From Candidatus Fluviicola riflensis (GTDB lineage: Bacteria; Bacteroidota; Bacteroidia; Flavobacteriales_D; Crocinitomicaceae), in assembly GCA_002243285.1 (NCBI GenBank), contig CP022585.1, positions 558,001 to 622,000 of the forward strand: DNA of 64,000 nt, given 5' to 3'. Below, one piece after another: positions 8,370 to 16,908 of this stretch; position 1 is the first letter of the stretch; each line of letters begins with the position of its first letter. The position numbers and the translations under genes are program-made. The notes beneath the pieces were generated by a model. That model saw nothing but the letters and a program-made list of their open reading frames with translations, had not been told where the DNA came from and ran no database searches.

Positions 8370-9686
8370 ATGAAACTTAGAATCAACTTTGCATTAAAGG
8401 CAGGTGTAACGGGTGAAATCCCTGTTCAGGCTATTATGACTTTCGGCCAAAAGGAAATTGACCGAATTACTGGTAAGACCGTTTACAAGCGTTTGCGATA
8501 CTATACTGGTGTAAAAGTAAAGGCGGCAGAATGGAACAAACCTGAAAAGTTACCCTACAACAAAACAGCACAAACTGAACTGTTGCAACTTGAAAAGACC
8601 ATTCAGGACGTTTTCAGCGTACAACTAGCCTTAAACGGTTTCGTAACCTGTGAAAGTCTGAAAGCTGCCCTAGATGAGAAATTAAAGGGTAAAAAACAAA
8701 AATCTGTGCAACGCATTCGTTTAACAGAATTCATTAAAGAGGAAATTATAAGTGATCCTGAAATGAAGCTTGGTACAAAGTACAGATATGACCAATTAAT
8801 GAAATATATAACCGCCTTTGAAACCGTGTACGGTAAACCTGTGTACAATCATGAGTTTGACGACCGTGTTTTTCGGTTGTTCATGGCAGAAGTACGCCGT
8901 AAGAACGAACGCTATAACAGCGTAACAGGTTTTTATAAATACATGAAAGCAACGCTTAACAGGATTAAACGCACTTACAAAGTGCCTGTATTCAATCCGA
9001 CCGAAGAACTTCCAAAGGCCGAAAAGCAAACAAACATAAAAGCGGCAAAGGTTTATCTAAAATTTGAGCAAATACAATGTGTTATTAAGCACAAGCCAAA
9101 AACAAAGCAGATGGAAAACGTAAGGTTGATATTCCTGACACTCTTATTCACTGGATGCCGTTATTCGGACGTTTTTAAAATCAAACCGGAAGGCCAATAC
9201 AGCAAGACCGGTTTAAAATTCAGTTACGGCCAGTATATCAGCCAAAAAACGAACATTGCAGTCGTTGTGCCGATCTTGAAACCTCTAGCGGACGCAATAG
9301 CGGCAAACGGTGGTAAAACTGCCGATAAAATGCACTTACACGAGTTCAATCGCGCGTTGAAATCGCTTATTCGTGATTGTGGCCTGACGGAATCGGTAAC
9401 GTTAATATATACGGATTCCTATGGGAATAAACAGTTTGAAGAAAAGCCGTTTTGCGACTTCGTAAGCTCACATACTGGGAGGCGGTCATTTGTATCGAAC
9501 TTAATTAACCACATTCCCGATGCGATCCTTTCAAAAATAACCGGACACGAAACCGGAAACAGTGGTTCGAACATGATACAAGGCTATAACCATATAGAAG
9601 GGATTGATAGCGCGGTATTGTTTTATCGGACTCTTAGCAGGTTGCAAAGCATCGACAAAGAACACTTTATTTTCAAGTTGACATAA
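8370..9686 (+). CDS. Tyrosine recombinase / integrase
   Basis: A 438-aa protein of the usual Bacteroidota integrase size and layout: an N-terminal arm-binding-like region (to ~100), a SAM-like core-binding domain (~110-215) and a catalytic domain. Catalytic residues are visible as FTGCRYSDV (first Arg), SSHTGRRSF (His-x-x-Arg), ITGHETGNS (second His of the box) and MIQGYNH (nucleophile Tyr). It should integrate and excise the surrounding element by site-specific recombination. It is on the opposite strand to the structural operon and separated from it by a bidirectional terminator. Confidence 0.93.
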   Translation: MKLRINFALKAGVTGEIPVQAIMTFGQKEIDRITGKTVYKRLRYYTGVKVKAAEWNKPEKLPYNKTAQTELLQLEKTIQDVFSVQLALNGFVTCESLKAALDEKLKGKKQKSVQRIRLTEFIKEEIISDPEMKLGTKYRYDQLMKYITAFETVYGKPVYNHEFDDRVFRLFMAEVRRKNERYNSVTGFYKYMKATLNRIKRTYKVPVFNPTEELPKAEKQTNIKAAKVYLKFEQIQCVIKHKPKTKQMENVRLIFLTLLFTGCRYSDVFKIKPEGQYSKTGLKFSYGQYISQKTNIAVVVPILKPLADAIAANGGKTADKMHLHEFNRALKSLIRDCGLTESVTLIYTDSYGNKQFEEKPFCDFVSSHTGRRSFVSNLINHIPDAILSKITGHETGNSGSNMIQGYNHIEGIDSAVLFYRTLSRLQSIDKEHFIFKLT

Positions 9687-9702
9687 GTCATTAACTTAAA
9701 CA

Positions 9703-9738
9703 AAAAAGCCCGTTAGATTAGTTTCTAACGGGCTTTTT
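9703..9738. terminator. Bidirectional terminator between integrase and minus-strand genes
   Basis: A 15-bp perfect stem (AAAAAGCCCGTTAGA against its complement) with a 6-nt loop and A/T tracts on both sides. It lies between the convergent integrase and 133-aa protein genes. Confidence 0.9.
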
Positions 9739-9742
9739 GTTT

Positions 9743-10144
9743 TCAGTTGCTTTTCTTGGGTAAATCTGAAAAAATTGTGTTTTCAAATATTCTATAAATA
9801 ATTTCGGTTGTAGTATATCCTCCCAATTCTATTTCTTGGTTCTTAGCATCATGGATATACTTTAAATGCAAAGTACCATGTCCCTTGCGGAAATTTAAAA
9901 ATAGTTCTTCTGTATAATCGTAAATTCCAAGGTCTGCAAATTCATCAATAATTGCTTTGTTAAACTTCGAGGTTTCTCCCGGTCTATCATCATATCCAGT
10001 CATATTAAACCTTCTGTGCTCCTTTTTAAAAGTTTCACGGTCAACGTATCTTATTTGATCAGCTATTTCATTAAATGCTAATCGTTCACGAATGAATTTT
10101 TGAACCTCATTTTTCGATAAGGTTTTTATAGTTTCTATTGTCAT
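9743..10144 (-). CDS. Hypothetical protein of the element (133 aa)
   Basis: The start at 10144 (MTIETIKTLSKNEVQKFIRE) is preferred: the longer frame runs into the upstream gene. The protein is soluble, mixed alpha/beta and charged, with an aromatic-rich middle (YDYTEELFLNF) and a C-terminal GGYTTTEIIYRIFENTIF. I do not recognise a family. It follows the 102-aa gene by about 10 nt, so the two are probably co-transcribed. The pair could be an accessory or toxin-antitoxin-like module, but nothing in the sequence proves it. Confidence 0.55.
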   Translation of the reverse strand: MTIETIKTLSKNEVQKFIRERLAFNEIADQIRYVDRETFKKEHRRFNMTGYDDRPGETSKFNKAIIDEFADLGIYDYTEELFLNFRKGHGTLHLKYIHDAKNQEIELGGYTTTEIIYRIFENTIFSDLPKKSN

Positions 10145-10154
10145 TGTTTGATTT

Positions 10155-10463
10155 TTATTGTCCAATCGTTTCCTTAATAACATCGATTCCTAAATCCTCA
10201 AAAGCTTTCTTTGCTTTTGCTATAAAGCTATCCATTAGTTCATCTGTATAATCATCGACTAGATTCTCATTTATAAAATCGATCATGCTATTTAGTTCAT
10301 CATTAAGAATTTTCTCCCCTACATTTGAAAGAGCGATTGCGTCGTCTAACATATTTTGGATACCTGAAAATAGTCCTTCGTGATTATTTGAAACAGGTAA
10401 TTCATCAAATTTTGCTCTTGCTTTAGCTAGATGTTTTTCTAGCAAACTGTCCAATTTTTCCAT
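10155..10463 (-). CDS. Hypothetical helical protein of the element (102 aa)
   Basis: An almost entirely helical, acidic protein (LDSLLEKHLAKARAKFDEL, then SMIDFINENLVDDYTDEL). No known motif, signal or membrane segment. It is first of a two-gene unit with the 133-aa gene and is separated from the structural operon by an imperfect terminator at 10538-10563. Function unknown. Confidence 0.55.
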   Translation of the reverse strand: MEKLDSLLEKHLAKARAKFDELPVSNNHEGLFSGIQNMLDDAIALSNVGEKILNDELNSMIDFINENLVDDYTDELMDSFIAKAKKAFEDLGIDVIKETIGQ

Positions 10464-10537
10464 GAGTGGTTTTAGATCAAATTTATTGAAAATTATTGTT
10501 TTAAATCGGTTGTTGATGTGTCTTTTATCAACAAAAA

Positions 10538-10563
10538 AAGCCCGGCAGAAAACTACCGAGCTT
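10538..10563 (-). terminator. Terminator at the end of the structural operon
   Basis: AAGCCCGG and CCGAGCTT pair with one C/A mismatch, flanked by A/T tracts on both sides, directly after the HTH gene. Confidence 0.65.
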
Positions 10564-10582
10564 AAAAAAAATGATTCCGGTT

Positions 10583-10900
10583 CTACCGGTTCTGAGAAAT
10601 GAAATCCTGAATTGCAATTTTAGAATAGCGGATTGTTCGCGTATTCATTCGAATGGGTTTTATAACATTGTCCTGCACCATTTTAAGAAACACATTCCGG
10701 CAAACTCTTAGTATTGTCCGCGCTTCTAAAAGGGTTAATAAATCGTCGTCCTGGGCGACGTGTTTTTGTTCCGGCTGAACCGCCATAGGGCGGTGGCGCA
10801 ATTCATTCAATTCTACGCGCACCGCCTTTAGTTCGGTTTTGGTTTCGCTGAGATCAGCAGCAAGCGATTTAATCGCCATCTGCAAAAGTTCTGAGTCCAT
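10583..10900 (-). CDS. Helix-turn-helix DNA-binding protein (excisionase-like)
   Basis: A 105-aa protein. Residues 1-35 are a predicted coiled coil (SLAADLSETKTELKAVRVEL). From residue ~52 there is a MerR/HTH_17-type winged helix: LLTLLEARTILRVCRNVFLKM, then VIKPIRMNTRTIRYSKIAIQDFI, with the DDLLTxxEA pattern typical of Bacteroidota excisionase-like proteins. It may act as a recombination directionality factor or as a regulator of the operon. It is the last gene of the minus-strand operon, 12 nt after the ATPase gene ends. Confidence 0.7.
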   Translation of the reverse strand: MDSELLQMAIKSLAADLSETKTELKAVRVELNELRHRPMAVQPEQKHVAQDDDLLTLLEARTILRVCRNVFLKMVQDNVIKPIRMNTRTIRYSKIAIQDFISQNR

Positions 10901-10911
10901 ATTTGAGCGGG

Positions 10912-12459
10912 TTAATTATACGATTCTTTGAAAAAATCCATTTCAGCCCCAGCGTTAAATCTGCCGTACTGGCGAGCTTGTCCGATCTCAGGTATTTCGA
11001 TTACTATATCAACATCATGCTGATAACCATTCGATCCCCTAAACGCTCCCTGTTTTGTGGTCTGAAAGATGAAAATAAACGACACTTTCGGATATTCGTC
11101 TCTGAGGTCGTCAAGGTCTTCGGCTGTCAAACCGAGCTTTGTAATACTGTCGAGAAATACAAAATCATACCGCGATAAATCAGCCGGAATAGAACCCGAA
11201 TAATTGACTTCATACGCGCGGCTATGTTGCACTTTCTTTTGTAACGTACCGCTCAAATGTTCTTCACGGGCAACGTATAAAACTTCACCGTGATTTTTTG
11301 AAAGGTAGTCGGCAAACTCAATGCAAAGTGCGGATTTGCCGAACTTTGGACGACCGAACACCATGGCTGTAAAACCCTGAGTCGGATCGCCTATAAAGTC
11401 CAACCACTTACCACGAAATCCAAGTGTAGGAAAGTGCATTTGCGCAAGCTCACGACCACGAACAACGGTTGCGGGCTGATCGTCGTAATCGTCCCCGTCC
11501 CAATCGCCACCGTCCGAAAAACCATTTAAGCCGCTTATCCCTTCCACATCGTCAACGATTTCACCAAGCCCGTTTAGTTCACGGGACGGAACTTGCATAA
11601 AGCCGTCAACCTTGTTACGTTTTACAAAGTCATTGAGCCGCGCCAGAATATCGTTGATTTGATCGTGGTACGGGTCGCGCTTGCTCATTGATTTGTTTGT
11701 ATAGGCGCGATCTATTCGGGTAATAAGCGTTTTGGCCCGTGCCACTTCGATACGTTTCCCCTGCATCGAAATGAAGGACTTAATAAACCGGATGGACGGT
11801 AAAAGGCGTTGTTTTCCTGCCAATGCTAAATACTCGCTTCTGCGTTGCTCGTCGATCCGAACAATGGTTGCACGGTACTTGTATGCTTTTGCAAGCAGTG
11901 CGATTAGTTCGTCCTGAATCTCGATAATTTGCTTTGCGTATTTCGAGGTTTTCCGGATGCGCTTTTCTGTTATTGCCCTTTGCAATGAGTTCAGAAATGA
12001 TCGCAATTGTTCAGGCTTTTTAGATTTGCCATTCATCAAAACAAATCGTTTGATGAATCGCAATTCTTCGCTGATACGCTCGACTGAATCACCAGCGTAT
12101 TTTTTAGCAAGCCGAACAAAAGGCACTTTCGGTTTTGGCTGTTTTACCGATGGTTTGCGTTTCTTCGGTGCGCTAATTTTGCGTGTCGATTTTACTGCTT
12201 TTTTGGTACTGGTCCGACGCACTGAAGGTGGCACGGGAAGTGCTTTCGTTTTTATAGCGTCTCCACCAAATACACGATTGAGACTCACAATAAACTTGTC
12301 GACTTTACCGCGAAAAATCGGATCATTGTCGTAGTCTGAAAGATCCCGCCAGTTTTTGGTCTTCTTTGTGTAGCTGTTGTACTGATTCAAAAGAATTCGA
12401 CTCAGGCGGGATGCGTCCGCCTTTTTCATCTTGGCGGCAATATTTTGAAGGGTAATCAT
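10912..12459 (-). CDS. RadA/KaiC-like RecA-fold ATPase with duplicated helical N-terminal region
   Basis: A 515-aa protein. Residues ~70-105 are a Lys/Pro-rich linker. Residues ~115-290 hold two similar helical units, one around LRFIKRFVLMNGK and one around IRFIKSFISMQGK. An acidic Gly/Asp stretch (~295-330) contains LNGLG and LNGF. The ATPase core has Walker A GRPKFGKS (369-376), VLYVAREE, Walker B DFVFLDS (Asp 437) and KQGAFRGSNGYQHDVDIVIEI, which parallels the RadA KxGxxxGxxxxEHxVD region. A helicase, recombination or packaging motor are all possible. It is not an FtsK/HerA-type packaging ATPase by motif. Confidence 0.72.
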   Translation of the reverse strand: MITLQNIAAKMKKADASRLSRILLNQYNSYTKKTKNWRDLSDYDNDPIFRGKVDKFIVSLNRVFGGDAIKTKALPVPPSVRRTSTKKAVKSTRKISAPKKRKPSVKQPKPKVPFVRLAKKYAGDSVERISEELRFIKRFVLMNGKSKKPEQLRSFLNSLQRAITEKRIRKTSKYAKQIIEIQDELIALLAKAYKYRATIVRIDEQRRSEYLALAGKQRLLPSIRFIKSFISMQGKRIEVARAKTLITRIDRAYTNKSMSKRDPYHDQINDILARLNDFVKRNKVDGFMQVPSRELNGLGEIVDDVEGISGLNGFSDGGDWDGDDYDDQPATVVRGRELAQMHFPTLGFRGKWLDFIGDPTQGFTAMVFGRPKFGKSALCIEFADYLSKNHGEVLYVAREEHLSGTLQKKVQHSRAYEVNYSGSIPADLSRYDFVFLDSITKLGLTAEDLDDLRDEYPKVSFIFIFQTTKQGAFRGSNGYQHDVDIVIEIPEIGQARQYGRFNAGAEMDFFKESYN

Positions 12460-12484
12460 ATCTAACGATTTAGAGGGTTATGAA

Positions 12485-12688
12485 TTATTGTTTTTTCTGT
12501 GCTTGCTCTAATTGCTCGCGCAATCGGTGGTTATCATTTTGTAGTTGCTCAATTCGCTGCTGATCAACCACGGGTTCATCAGCGTACACCTTCCGGAGTA
12601 CGCCATAATAGAACCCAAGTGAGCCGATAAAACCGATTACCGAAAGCATGAAATTGAGCTTATCGAAAGGAAATCGTTTTGCGCTCAT
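12485..12688 (-). CDS. Small single-pass membrane protein with coiled-coil tail (67 aa)
   Basis: One hydrophobic segment (NFMLSVIGFIGSLGFYYGVL, residues ~12-31) is followed by a predicted coiled coil (RIEQLQNDNHRLREQLEQAQ). The layout resembles phage spanin or holin-associated proteins and small internal-membrane proteins of tailless viruses, but no homology is claimed. It lies between the transpeptidase-like gene and the ATPase gene in a tight operon. Confidence 0.6.
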   Translation of the reverse strand: MSAKRFPFDKLNFMLSVIGFIGSLGFYYGVLRKVYADEPVVDQQRIEQLQNDNHRLREQLEQAQKKQ

Positions 12689-12689
12689 G

Positions 12690-13382
12690 CTAGGAAGTTT
12701 GAGATTCAGACTCGCTACTCGAAATCAAATAGTAACCTCCGACAACAAGCCCTAGCAATACGCTTGCGATGGTGATTGTTTTTAGTTTACTTCGGTATTC
12801 CATCCGTTTGTCAACCAGTGTATAAGTGAATTTGTTCCCATGGTACTTGCGGTGAACTTCGGCGAGCTTTATGAAAAAATCATAGTCGTGAATGTTCTTA
12901 AAGACCTGGCAACCGGCTGACCATTTATCGACGGTATAGGATTCACCGTTTTTGCTCGCATGGTGGATATTGATACCGTACAAACCTTTCACGATCTTAC
13001 CACTATTGAAGTCAAGAACAGCGTCGCGGTTGTAATCACGAACGACCCACATTGCACCAGTTTGAACAAGGGCTTTATACTGGCCTTTGTGAAGCCCGAT
13101 AGAATGCGAATTTGGGTACTGTCCGGGATGCACGATTGCTGTTCCTTGCGGGTTCATCGGGTTTTTTAACCAAAATGTACCGGGATCAGTTGTGCAACGA
13201 AACACATAGTAAACCCATTTAGCGCGTTTTGCCGTTCCGATGTTCATAAAGGCGTGCATTTCGTCGTCGAACGAATTAGGCACACTGCTATTTGCCCTGA
13301 ATCCCCAAATGTTGAGGTAAAAGGGTTGTTTGAAAATGGTGAACCCCTTTTCACGTGCGAGTTTTTTGATCTGTCTAATCAT
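12690..13382 (-). CDS. L,D-transpeptidase-like (YkuD-like) protein with C-terminal membrane anchor
   Basis: A 230-aa protein. In the middle, GINIHHASKN is followed after a short spacer by KWSAGCQVF, matching the His...Ser-x-Gly-Cys arrangement of YkuD-type catalytic sites, with Cys as the nucleophile. An aromatic N-terminal half precedes it. A single hydrophobic helix near the C-terminus (IASVLLGLVVGGYYLI) ends in a Ser-rich tail, so it is tail-anchored rather than secreted by a signal peptide. It may cut or remodel murein during entry or exit. Overlaps the previous gene by 8 nt. Confidence 0.65.
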   Translation of the reverse strand: MIRQIKKLAREKGFTIFKQPFYLNIWGFRANSSVPNSFDDEMHAFMNIGTAKRAKWVYYVFRCTTDPGTFWLKNPMNPQGTAIVHPGQYPNSHSIGLHKGQYKALVQTGAMWVVRDYNRDAVLDFNSGKIVKGLYGINIHHASKNGESYTVDKWSAGCQVFKNIHDYDFFIKLAEVHRKYHGNKFTYTLVDKRMEYRSKLKTITIASVLLGLVVGGYYLISSSESESQTS

Positions 13383-14337
13383 GGTATTTGATTTGGGTGG
13401 TATTGATGTAAAGCTGTTTTCCGTCGAGCGTTTGAAACTCGGTCAGGCCATTACGGGCGCTAATGAATGTGCCGATAATTGTTGCGCGTGGAACGATCAT
13501 AAACTTGCCCGTTGCATTCCAGACTTTCGCCCGTTCGATGGTGATAAGCCGACCGGATGGTGCGCCCGAAAGCCCAGCCAAAGCCCATTTATCATTTCGC
13601 CATTTCAGACCAATAGTATAAAGCTGCGCACGGTATTTATTACGCTCAGGATTAACAGGAAAAACGCGATCTAAAGCTGTTGGAATTGTCGCTTTGTTGT
13701 AGTTGCCAACGTTGCGGTTTTTGAACTTCTCATTTACTTGGATATAGTTCAGAATCCCTTTGATTTTGGACAGTGCGCGAATAGTTCCCATTACGTCGTT
13801 GATCTCTAAAGCCCTTTCAAGGTCTAAAGCGATTTGGGCGTGTTGTACCGCTGGCTTTTTCTCGTCTTTCTCTTTCTTGTCGTCCTTTTTGTCGCTTTCT
13901 GAATCCTGTTTTTTACCGTAGGTTCCGGCGGTAATCTTCGCAAGAATCTGAACGTCGATAGTTGAAGGAAGTCCATTCGCCTTTAGCGCGTCCCGCGTTT
14001 GGTTGCCCCAATCACCGTCAACGCTAATTTTTGCTCCGTAATGCTTATTTAAAGCGGTTTGCAGGTCGCGCACCGTTGTACCCTTGCTGCCATATTTGAG
14101 CGGAAAAACATTGTAAGCAATTGCTGGCTTTTTAGGCTTTGAACTCCCTGAGGGTTTACTTGCTGTTGAACTTGCCGCTGGAGCAGGTAAAGCAGCACCC
14201 GAAGCAATCAGATCGTCGATGTCTTCGCCTAGATTTTTCTTACTGTCATGTTTAATTTTGTTATACAGCAGATAACCGCCAACTACGGCAACAACACCGC
14301 CACCCACCCAAAGCAGGACTTTTGTTTTTTGTTCCAT
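13375..14337 (-). CDS. Membrane-anchored peptidoglycan-binding protein with SH3-like C-terminus
   Basis: A 320-aa protein; the start at 14337 (MEQKTKVLLWVGGG) puts a transmembrane helix at the N-terminus and avoids overlap with the upstream gene. Residues ~90-150 match the PG_binding_1 fold: LKYGSKGTTVRDLQTALNK then DGDWGNQTRDALKANG. A Lys/Asp-rich linker and a helical region follow. The last ~65 residues are beta-rich and SH3-like (GRLITIERAKVWN...FQTLDGKQLYI). The protein should sit in a membrane and contact murein. It is directly upstream of the transpeptidase-like gene, suggesting a cell-wall module. Confidence 0.7.
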   Translation of the reverse strand: MEQKTKVLLWVGGGVVAVVGGYLLYNKIKHDSKKNLGEDIDDLIASGAALPAPAASSTASKPSGSSKPKKPAIAYNVFPLKYGSKGTTVRDLQTALNKHYGAKISVDGDWGNQTRDALKANGLPSTIDVQILAKITAGTYGKKQDSESDKKDDKKEKDEKKPAVQHAQIALDLERALEINDVMGTIRALSKIKGILNYIQVNEKFKNRNVGNYNKATIPTALDRVFPVNPERNKYRAQLYTIGLKWRNDKWALAGLSGAPSGRLITIERAKVWNATGKFMIVPRATIIGTFISARNGLTEFQTLDGKQLYINTTQIKYHD

Positions 14338-14342
14338 GATAT

Positions 14343-15143
14343 TTACTTTTTTGGTTTTTTTTTCAGTTCTGCGCGCCAGTCCCACGACCAATCGAGGTCA
14401 CCGTCTAAGTCAGTCCACAGACTGACCCCGTACATTTTTTTGTACTTCGCTGCTGTGTTGTAAAATGCCTGTTGATTTGGGAATTCCTGAAATACAGCTT
14501 CGATTGCTTCTTCGTCGGTCGCGGGCATAAATCCGAACCATGTCAAACTCATTGCTGCGTGTAGTCGTTTTGCCCACCCTTCGGGATCGTAAACTTTTGG
14601 CGCTACACCGCTTTTTGATGTTTGCGGTTTCGCGTTCTTAATCGCTAACATTTCCTCGTATTCGGTTTTGGTCAACTCGTCGGCTAAATCGTGTATCAGG
14701 TTTGCACCTTCGTACTGCGTTTTATAGGAGTTCTGCACCTTTTCGAAATCGGTTTTTGATGGAATTGCACGCATCGTTTGCCGCACAAGCGGCACGTCAG
14801 TACCCCACCATCCATCGTTATCGAATGCCTGTCTAAACTGTTTCGCCCATGTGGAATGTTTGTCCTTTCCGAACGATTTGTTTTCCTCAGCTCGTGCGCG
14901 AACTTTTTTTACTTTCCGGTCTATTAGCCAAATTGCTCCGGCTGCACATACACCAACAATTCCCAAAGCGATCCACTTAGCGAACCGCGACCGATCTTCA
15001 TCTTTGAGCGACCGCCAAACGCCTTTTTTCTCGTTTCCATTGGAAACAACAATTTGGGTCGGCTGCGATTGCGTCGAAGGAAGGGGAACGGGCGGGGAAT
15101 TGTTGAGGTATCGCACCGGAAGATTGTCCGTTGCGTTATCCAT
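14343..15143 (-). CDS. Membrane protein with tandem annexin-like helical repeats
   Basis: A 266-aa protein. A Pro/Gln-rich N-terminus (~40 residues) precedes one transmembrane helix (FAKWIALGIVGVCAAGAIWLI) and a basic stop. Two similar ~70-residue helical units follow, starting WAKQFRQAFDNDGWWGTD and WAKRLHAAMSLTWFGFMPATD. The second, with DEEAIEAVFQEF and YKKMYGVSLWTDLDGDL, follows the annexin repeat pattern without its calcium loop. Function unknown; with the next gene it may form a membrane complex of the particle. Confidence 0.62.
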   Translation of the reverse strand: MDNATDNLPVRYLNNSPPVPLPSTQSQPTQIVVSNGNEKKGVWRSLKDEDRSRFAKWIALGIVGVCAAGAIWLIDRKVKKVRARAEENKSFGKDKHSTWAKQFRQAFDNDGWWGTDVPLVRQTMRAIPSKTDFEKVQNSYKTQYEGANLIHDLADELTKTEYEEMLAIKNAKPQTSKSGVAPKVYDPEGWAKRLHAAMSLTWFGFMPATDEEAIEAVFQEFPNQQAFYNTAAKYKKMYGVSLWTDLDGDLDWSWDWRAELKKKPKK

Positions 15144-15165
15144 GATTTAGGTGATTGAAGGGTTA

Positions 15166-15354
15166 TTAAATTCCGAGAAACTTTTTAGCAAAATTGATTT
15201 TTGCAGGGTCGTTCTGAACGACATTCGCAAGCGCGGTGAGCGTTTTTGCGTCGAGTGATCCGGCAAAGATTGCAAGCGCTTGGGCTTTGTCGTGGGCTTC
15301 CTTTTGGGATGCTGCCGGAATGCTGATTGAAAATTTATACTTATCCATTGTCAT
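15166..15354 (-). CDS. Small conserved-looking element protein (62 aa)
   Basis: A short protein, MTMDKYKFSISIPAASQKEA, then a helical Ala-rich region and NDPAKINFAKKFLGI. It overlaps the end of the coiled-coil gene by 14 nt, so it is part of the operon and likely real. No enzymatic motif, signal or membrane segment. It could be a small structural or assembly factor. Confidence 0.6.
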   Translation of the reverse strand: MTMDKYKFSISIPAASQKEAHDKAQALAIFAGSLDAKTLTALANVVQNDPAKINFAKKFLGI

Positions 15355-16156
15355 TGATTTTATTGGCGATTACTGAGTGAAATTCTGAGTGCAATTCGGG
15401 ATGTTCAGCTAAAAGGTTCATAGCCTGTACAGCCCGTTCCAGCTCATCTTCCGAATACTTGGCTTTCATTTCTTCGAACTTTTTATCAAGTTCCGATAGT
15501 TCACTTTCGGGTACGATTTCGACCTCGATGGGCTGTGGTGACGGTGGTAGCCCCTCGACAGGAACACCACCCGATGCACCCATCTTTGCTGCGAGAAATG
15601 GCCCGAACATCTCAACGCCTGTCTTTAGGAGTTCGCGCGTTTCGCTTTTGCCGTTTGTCCTGCTTTCCTCCTCTAGCTTTTTGTATTTCTTCAATTTCTT
15701 GCGAAGCGCTGCGTTTTCTTCCTCCAACCGTGCGTTATCTTTTTCCAATGCCCTGATTTCGCTTTGCTGACGCTCGCGGGTTACTGCGTCGTTGATCTTT
15801 TCACCGATTTCAACCGCTCCGAGTTGCGGCACACCTTGCAGGGTTGCAGTGGGAGTAGCGGAAACTAGTAATCTGAATGTATTACAGTTGGGCGATTCAC
15901 CAAAATAGGTTCTTAGTTCAACACACCTTGTTTGAGGGTAAACAAAAGCCATATAGTTATCAAACTTTTCAGTGTCGGTTGTCTTTTTCACCACTATCAT
16001 TCCGTCAACATGGATTGAAAAATATTGTGATTCTCCCTCGTCGGCAGACATTTCTAAAATCTGCTTCATCCGCTCCATGCGTTCGGGGCTGTACGTGTCT
16101 AGTTGCGTCCGGCTTTTATTACCTCGCGGGACGTGTGTTTCTTCGTATTCTTCCAT
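15341..16156 (-). CDS. Coiled-coil protein of the element (271 aa)
   Basis: The N-terminal ~120 residues are mixed alpha/beta (YFSIHVDGMIVVKKT, CVELRTYF). Residues ~130-165 are a strong coiled coil (EIRALEKDNARLEEENAALR). A Pro-rich linker with a GGVPVEGLPPSP run comes next, then an acidic helical C-terminus. No signal or membrane segment. Its place among candidate structural genes suggests a scaffold, spike-associated or assembly role, which is inference. Confidence 0.6.
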   Translation of the reverse strand: MEEYEETHVPRGNKSRTQLDTYSPERMERMKQILEMSADEGESQYFSIHVDGMIVVKKTTDTEKFDNYMAFVYPQTRCVELRTYFGESPNCNTFRLLVSATPTATLQGVPQLGAVEIGEKINDAVTRERQQSEIRALEKDNARLEEENAALRKKLKKYKKLEEESRTNGKSETRELLKTGVEMFGPFLAAKMGASGGVPVEGLPPSPQPIEVEIVPESELSELDKKFEEMKAKYSEDELERAVQAMNLLAEHPELHSEFHSVIANKINDNG

Positions 16157-16159
16157 GAT

Positions 16160-16483
16160 TTAAGGGATTTTATTAATGGCGATCACTTGCAGGAATTTCA
16201 CCTGAATGGGATTCTTAATATTCTGATTTTCGATTGTGATCCGACCACTGAAAACATACTGCATTTCAGCTATCGCACTGTTTTTTATATCGTAGATTCC
16301 TGAGTGAGAATTAACCCGCGTATCGGGATCGGGAACAAGCAAAATAAAAGTGTCGTTATGGTCTTTCAATTCCAGTTTCTTTAATGAAGGAATCTGGAAA
16401 TGGCGATAGCGAAACAGGTAGTCCGTAATACCGAGTTCGTGCATTTTGGCGCGTGCTATCTCGGTGGCTAAACTCTCAGTCAT
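16160..16483 (-). CDS. Beta-rich small element protein (107 aa)
   Basis: After an N-terminal helix (ESLATEIARAKMHELGITDYL) the protein alternates short beta-type segments (HFQIPSLKKLELK, DTFILLVPDP, EMQYVFSGRITIEN, IQVKFLQVIAINKIP). It overlaps the upstream 142-aa gene by 4 nt. It could be a minor capsid or spike component; no family recognised. Confidence 0.58.
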   Translation of the reverse strand: MTESLATEIARAKMHELGITDYLFRYRHFQIPSLKKLELKDHNDTFILLVPDPDTRVNSHSGIYDIKNSAIAEMQYVFSGRITIENQNIKNPIQVKFLQVIAINKIP

Positions 16484-16908
16484 ATCTCAACAGTTAAGTA
16501 AACATTTACTGTATAGATTTCGTCGAAAGCACCTGCCGTGAGATCGGTATAAAATCCTTCAATGAGGGTAACAAAACCGTGAACCAAAATCGAGAAATGC
16601 TTGTATTTTGTTCCTTCCGTCCAATGTGTATTAGCCGATACCTGTGTTATTTGTTGGATCGGTGCGTAACCTTGGATATTCATTTCATCGAATGGTCGCC
16701 TCACTATATCGCAGTAGAATGTACCGCGTCTTTCGGGGATAGTCAACCAAATAGAACCTACATCCTGCGTTGAAGTCGATCCCGCTGACCCCATACAATG
16801 AACCGCGATTTGTTCAATACGCTTCGTATTACGAGGTAACCGAATTTGAAAACTGATCTTCTCGTTTGCAAGTCTTACCTCAATCGGGTGAATGATTGTC
16901 TTTTTCAT
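16480..16908 (-). CDS. Beta-rich 142-aa element protein, candidate minor capsid protein
   Basis: Nearly every segment is beta-like (ISFQIRLPRNTKRIEQIAVH, IWLTIPERRGTFYCDIV, HFSILVHGFVTLIEGFY, IYTVNVYLTVEI). The size fits a single jelly-roll. It overlaps the preceding 142-aa gene by 29 nt. Two consecutive beta-rich proteins of equal length suggest a duplicated structural family. A structure prediction would be needed to support this. Confidence 0.6.
   Translation of the reverse strand: MKKTIIHPIEVRLANEKISFQIRLPRNTKRIEQIAVHCMGSAGSTSTQDVGSIWLTIPERRGTFYCDIVRRPFDEMNIQGYAPIQQITQVSANTHWTEGTKYKHFSILVHGFVTLIEGFYTDLTAGAFDEIYTVNVYLTVEI

Noticed and set aside
10903-11178. 91-aa plus-strand frame opposite the ATPase gene
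   Set aside because: It is a shadow of the ATPase coding strand.
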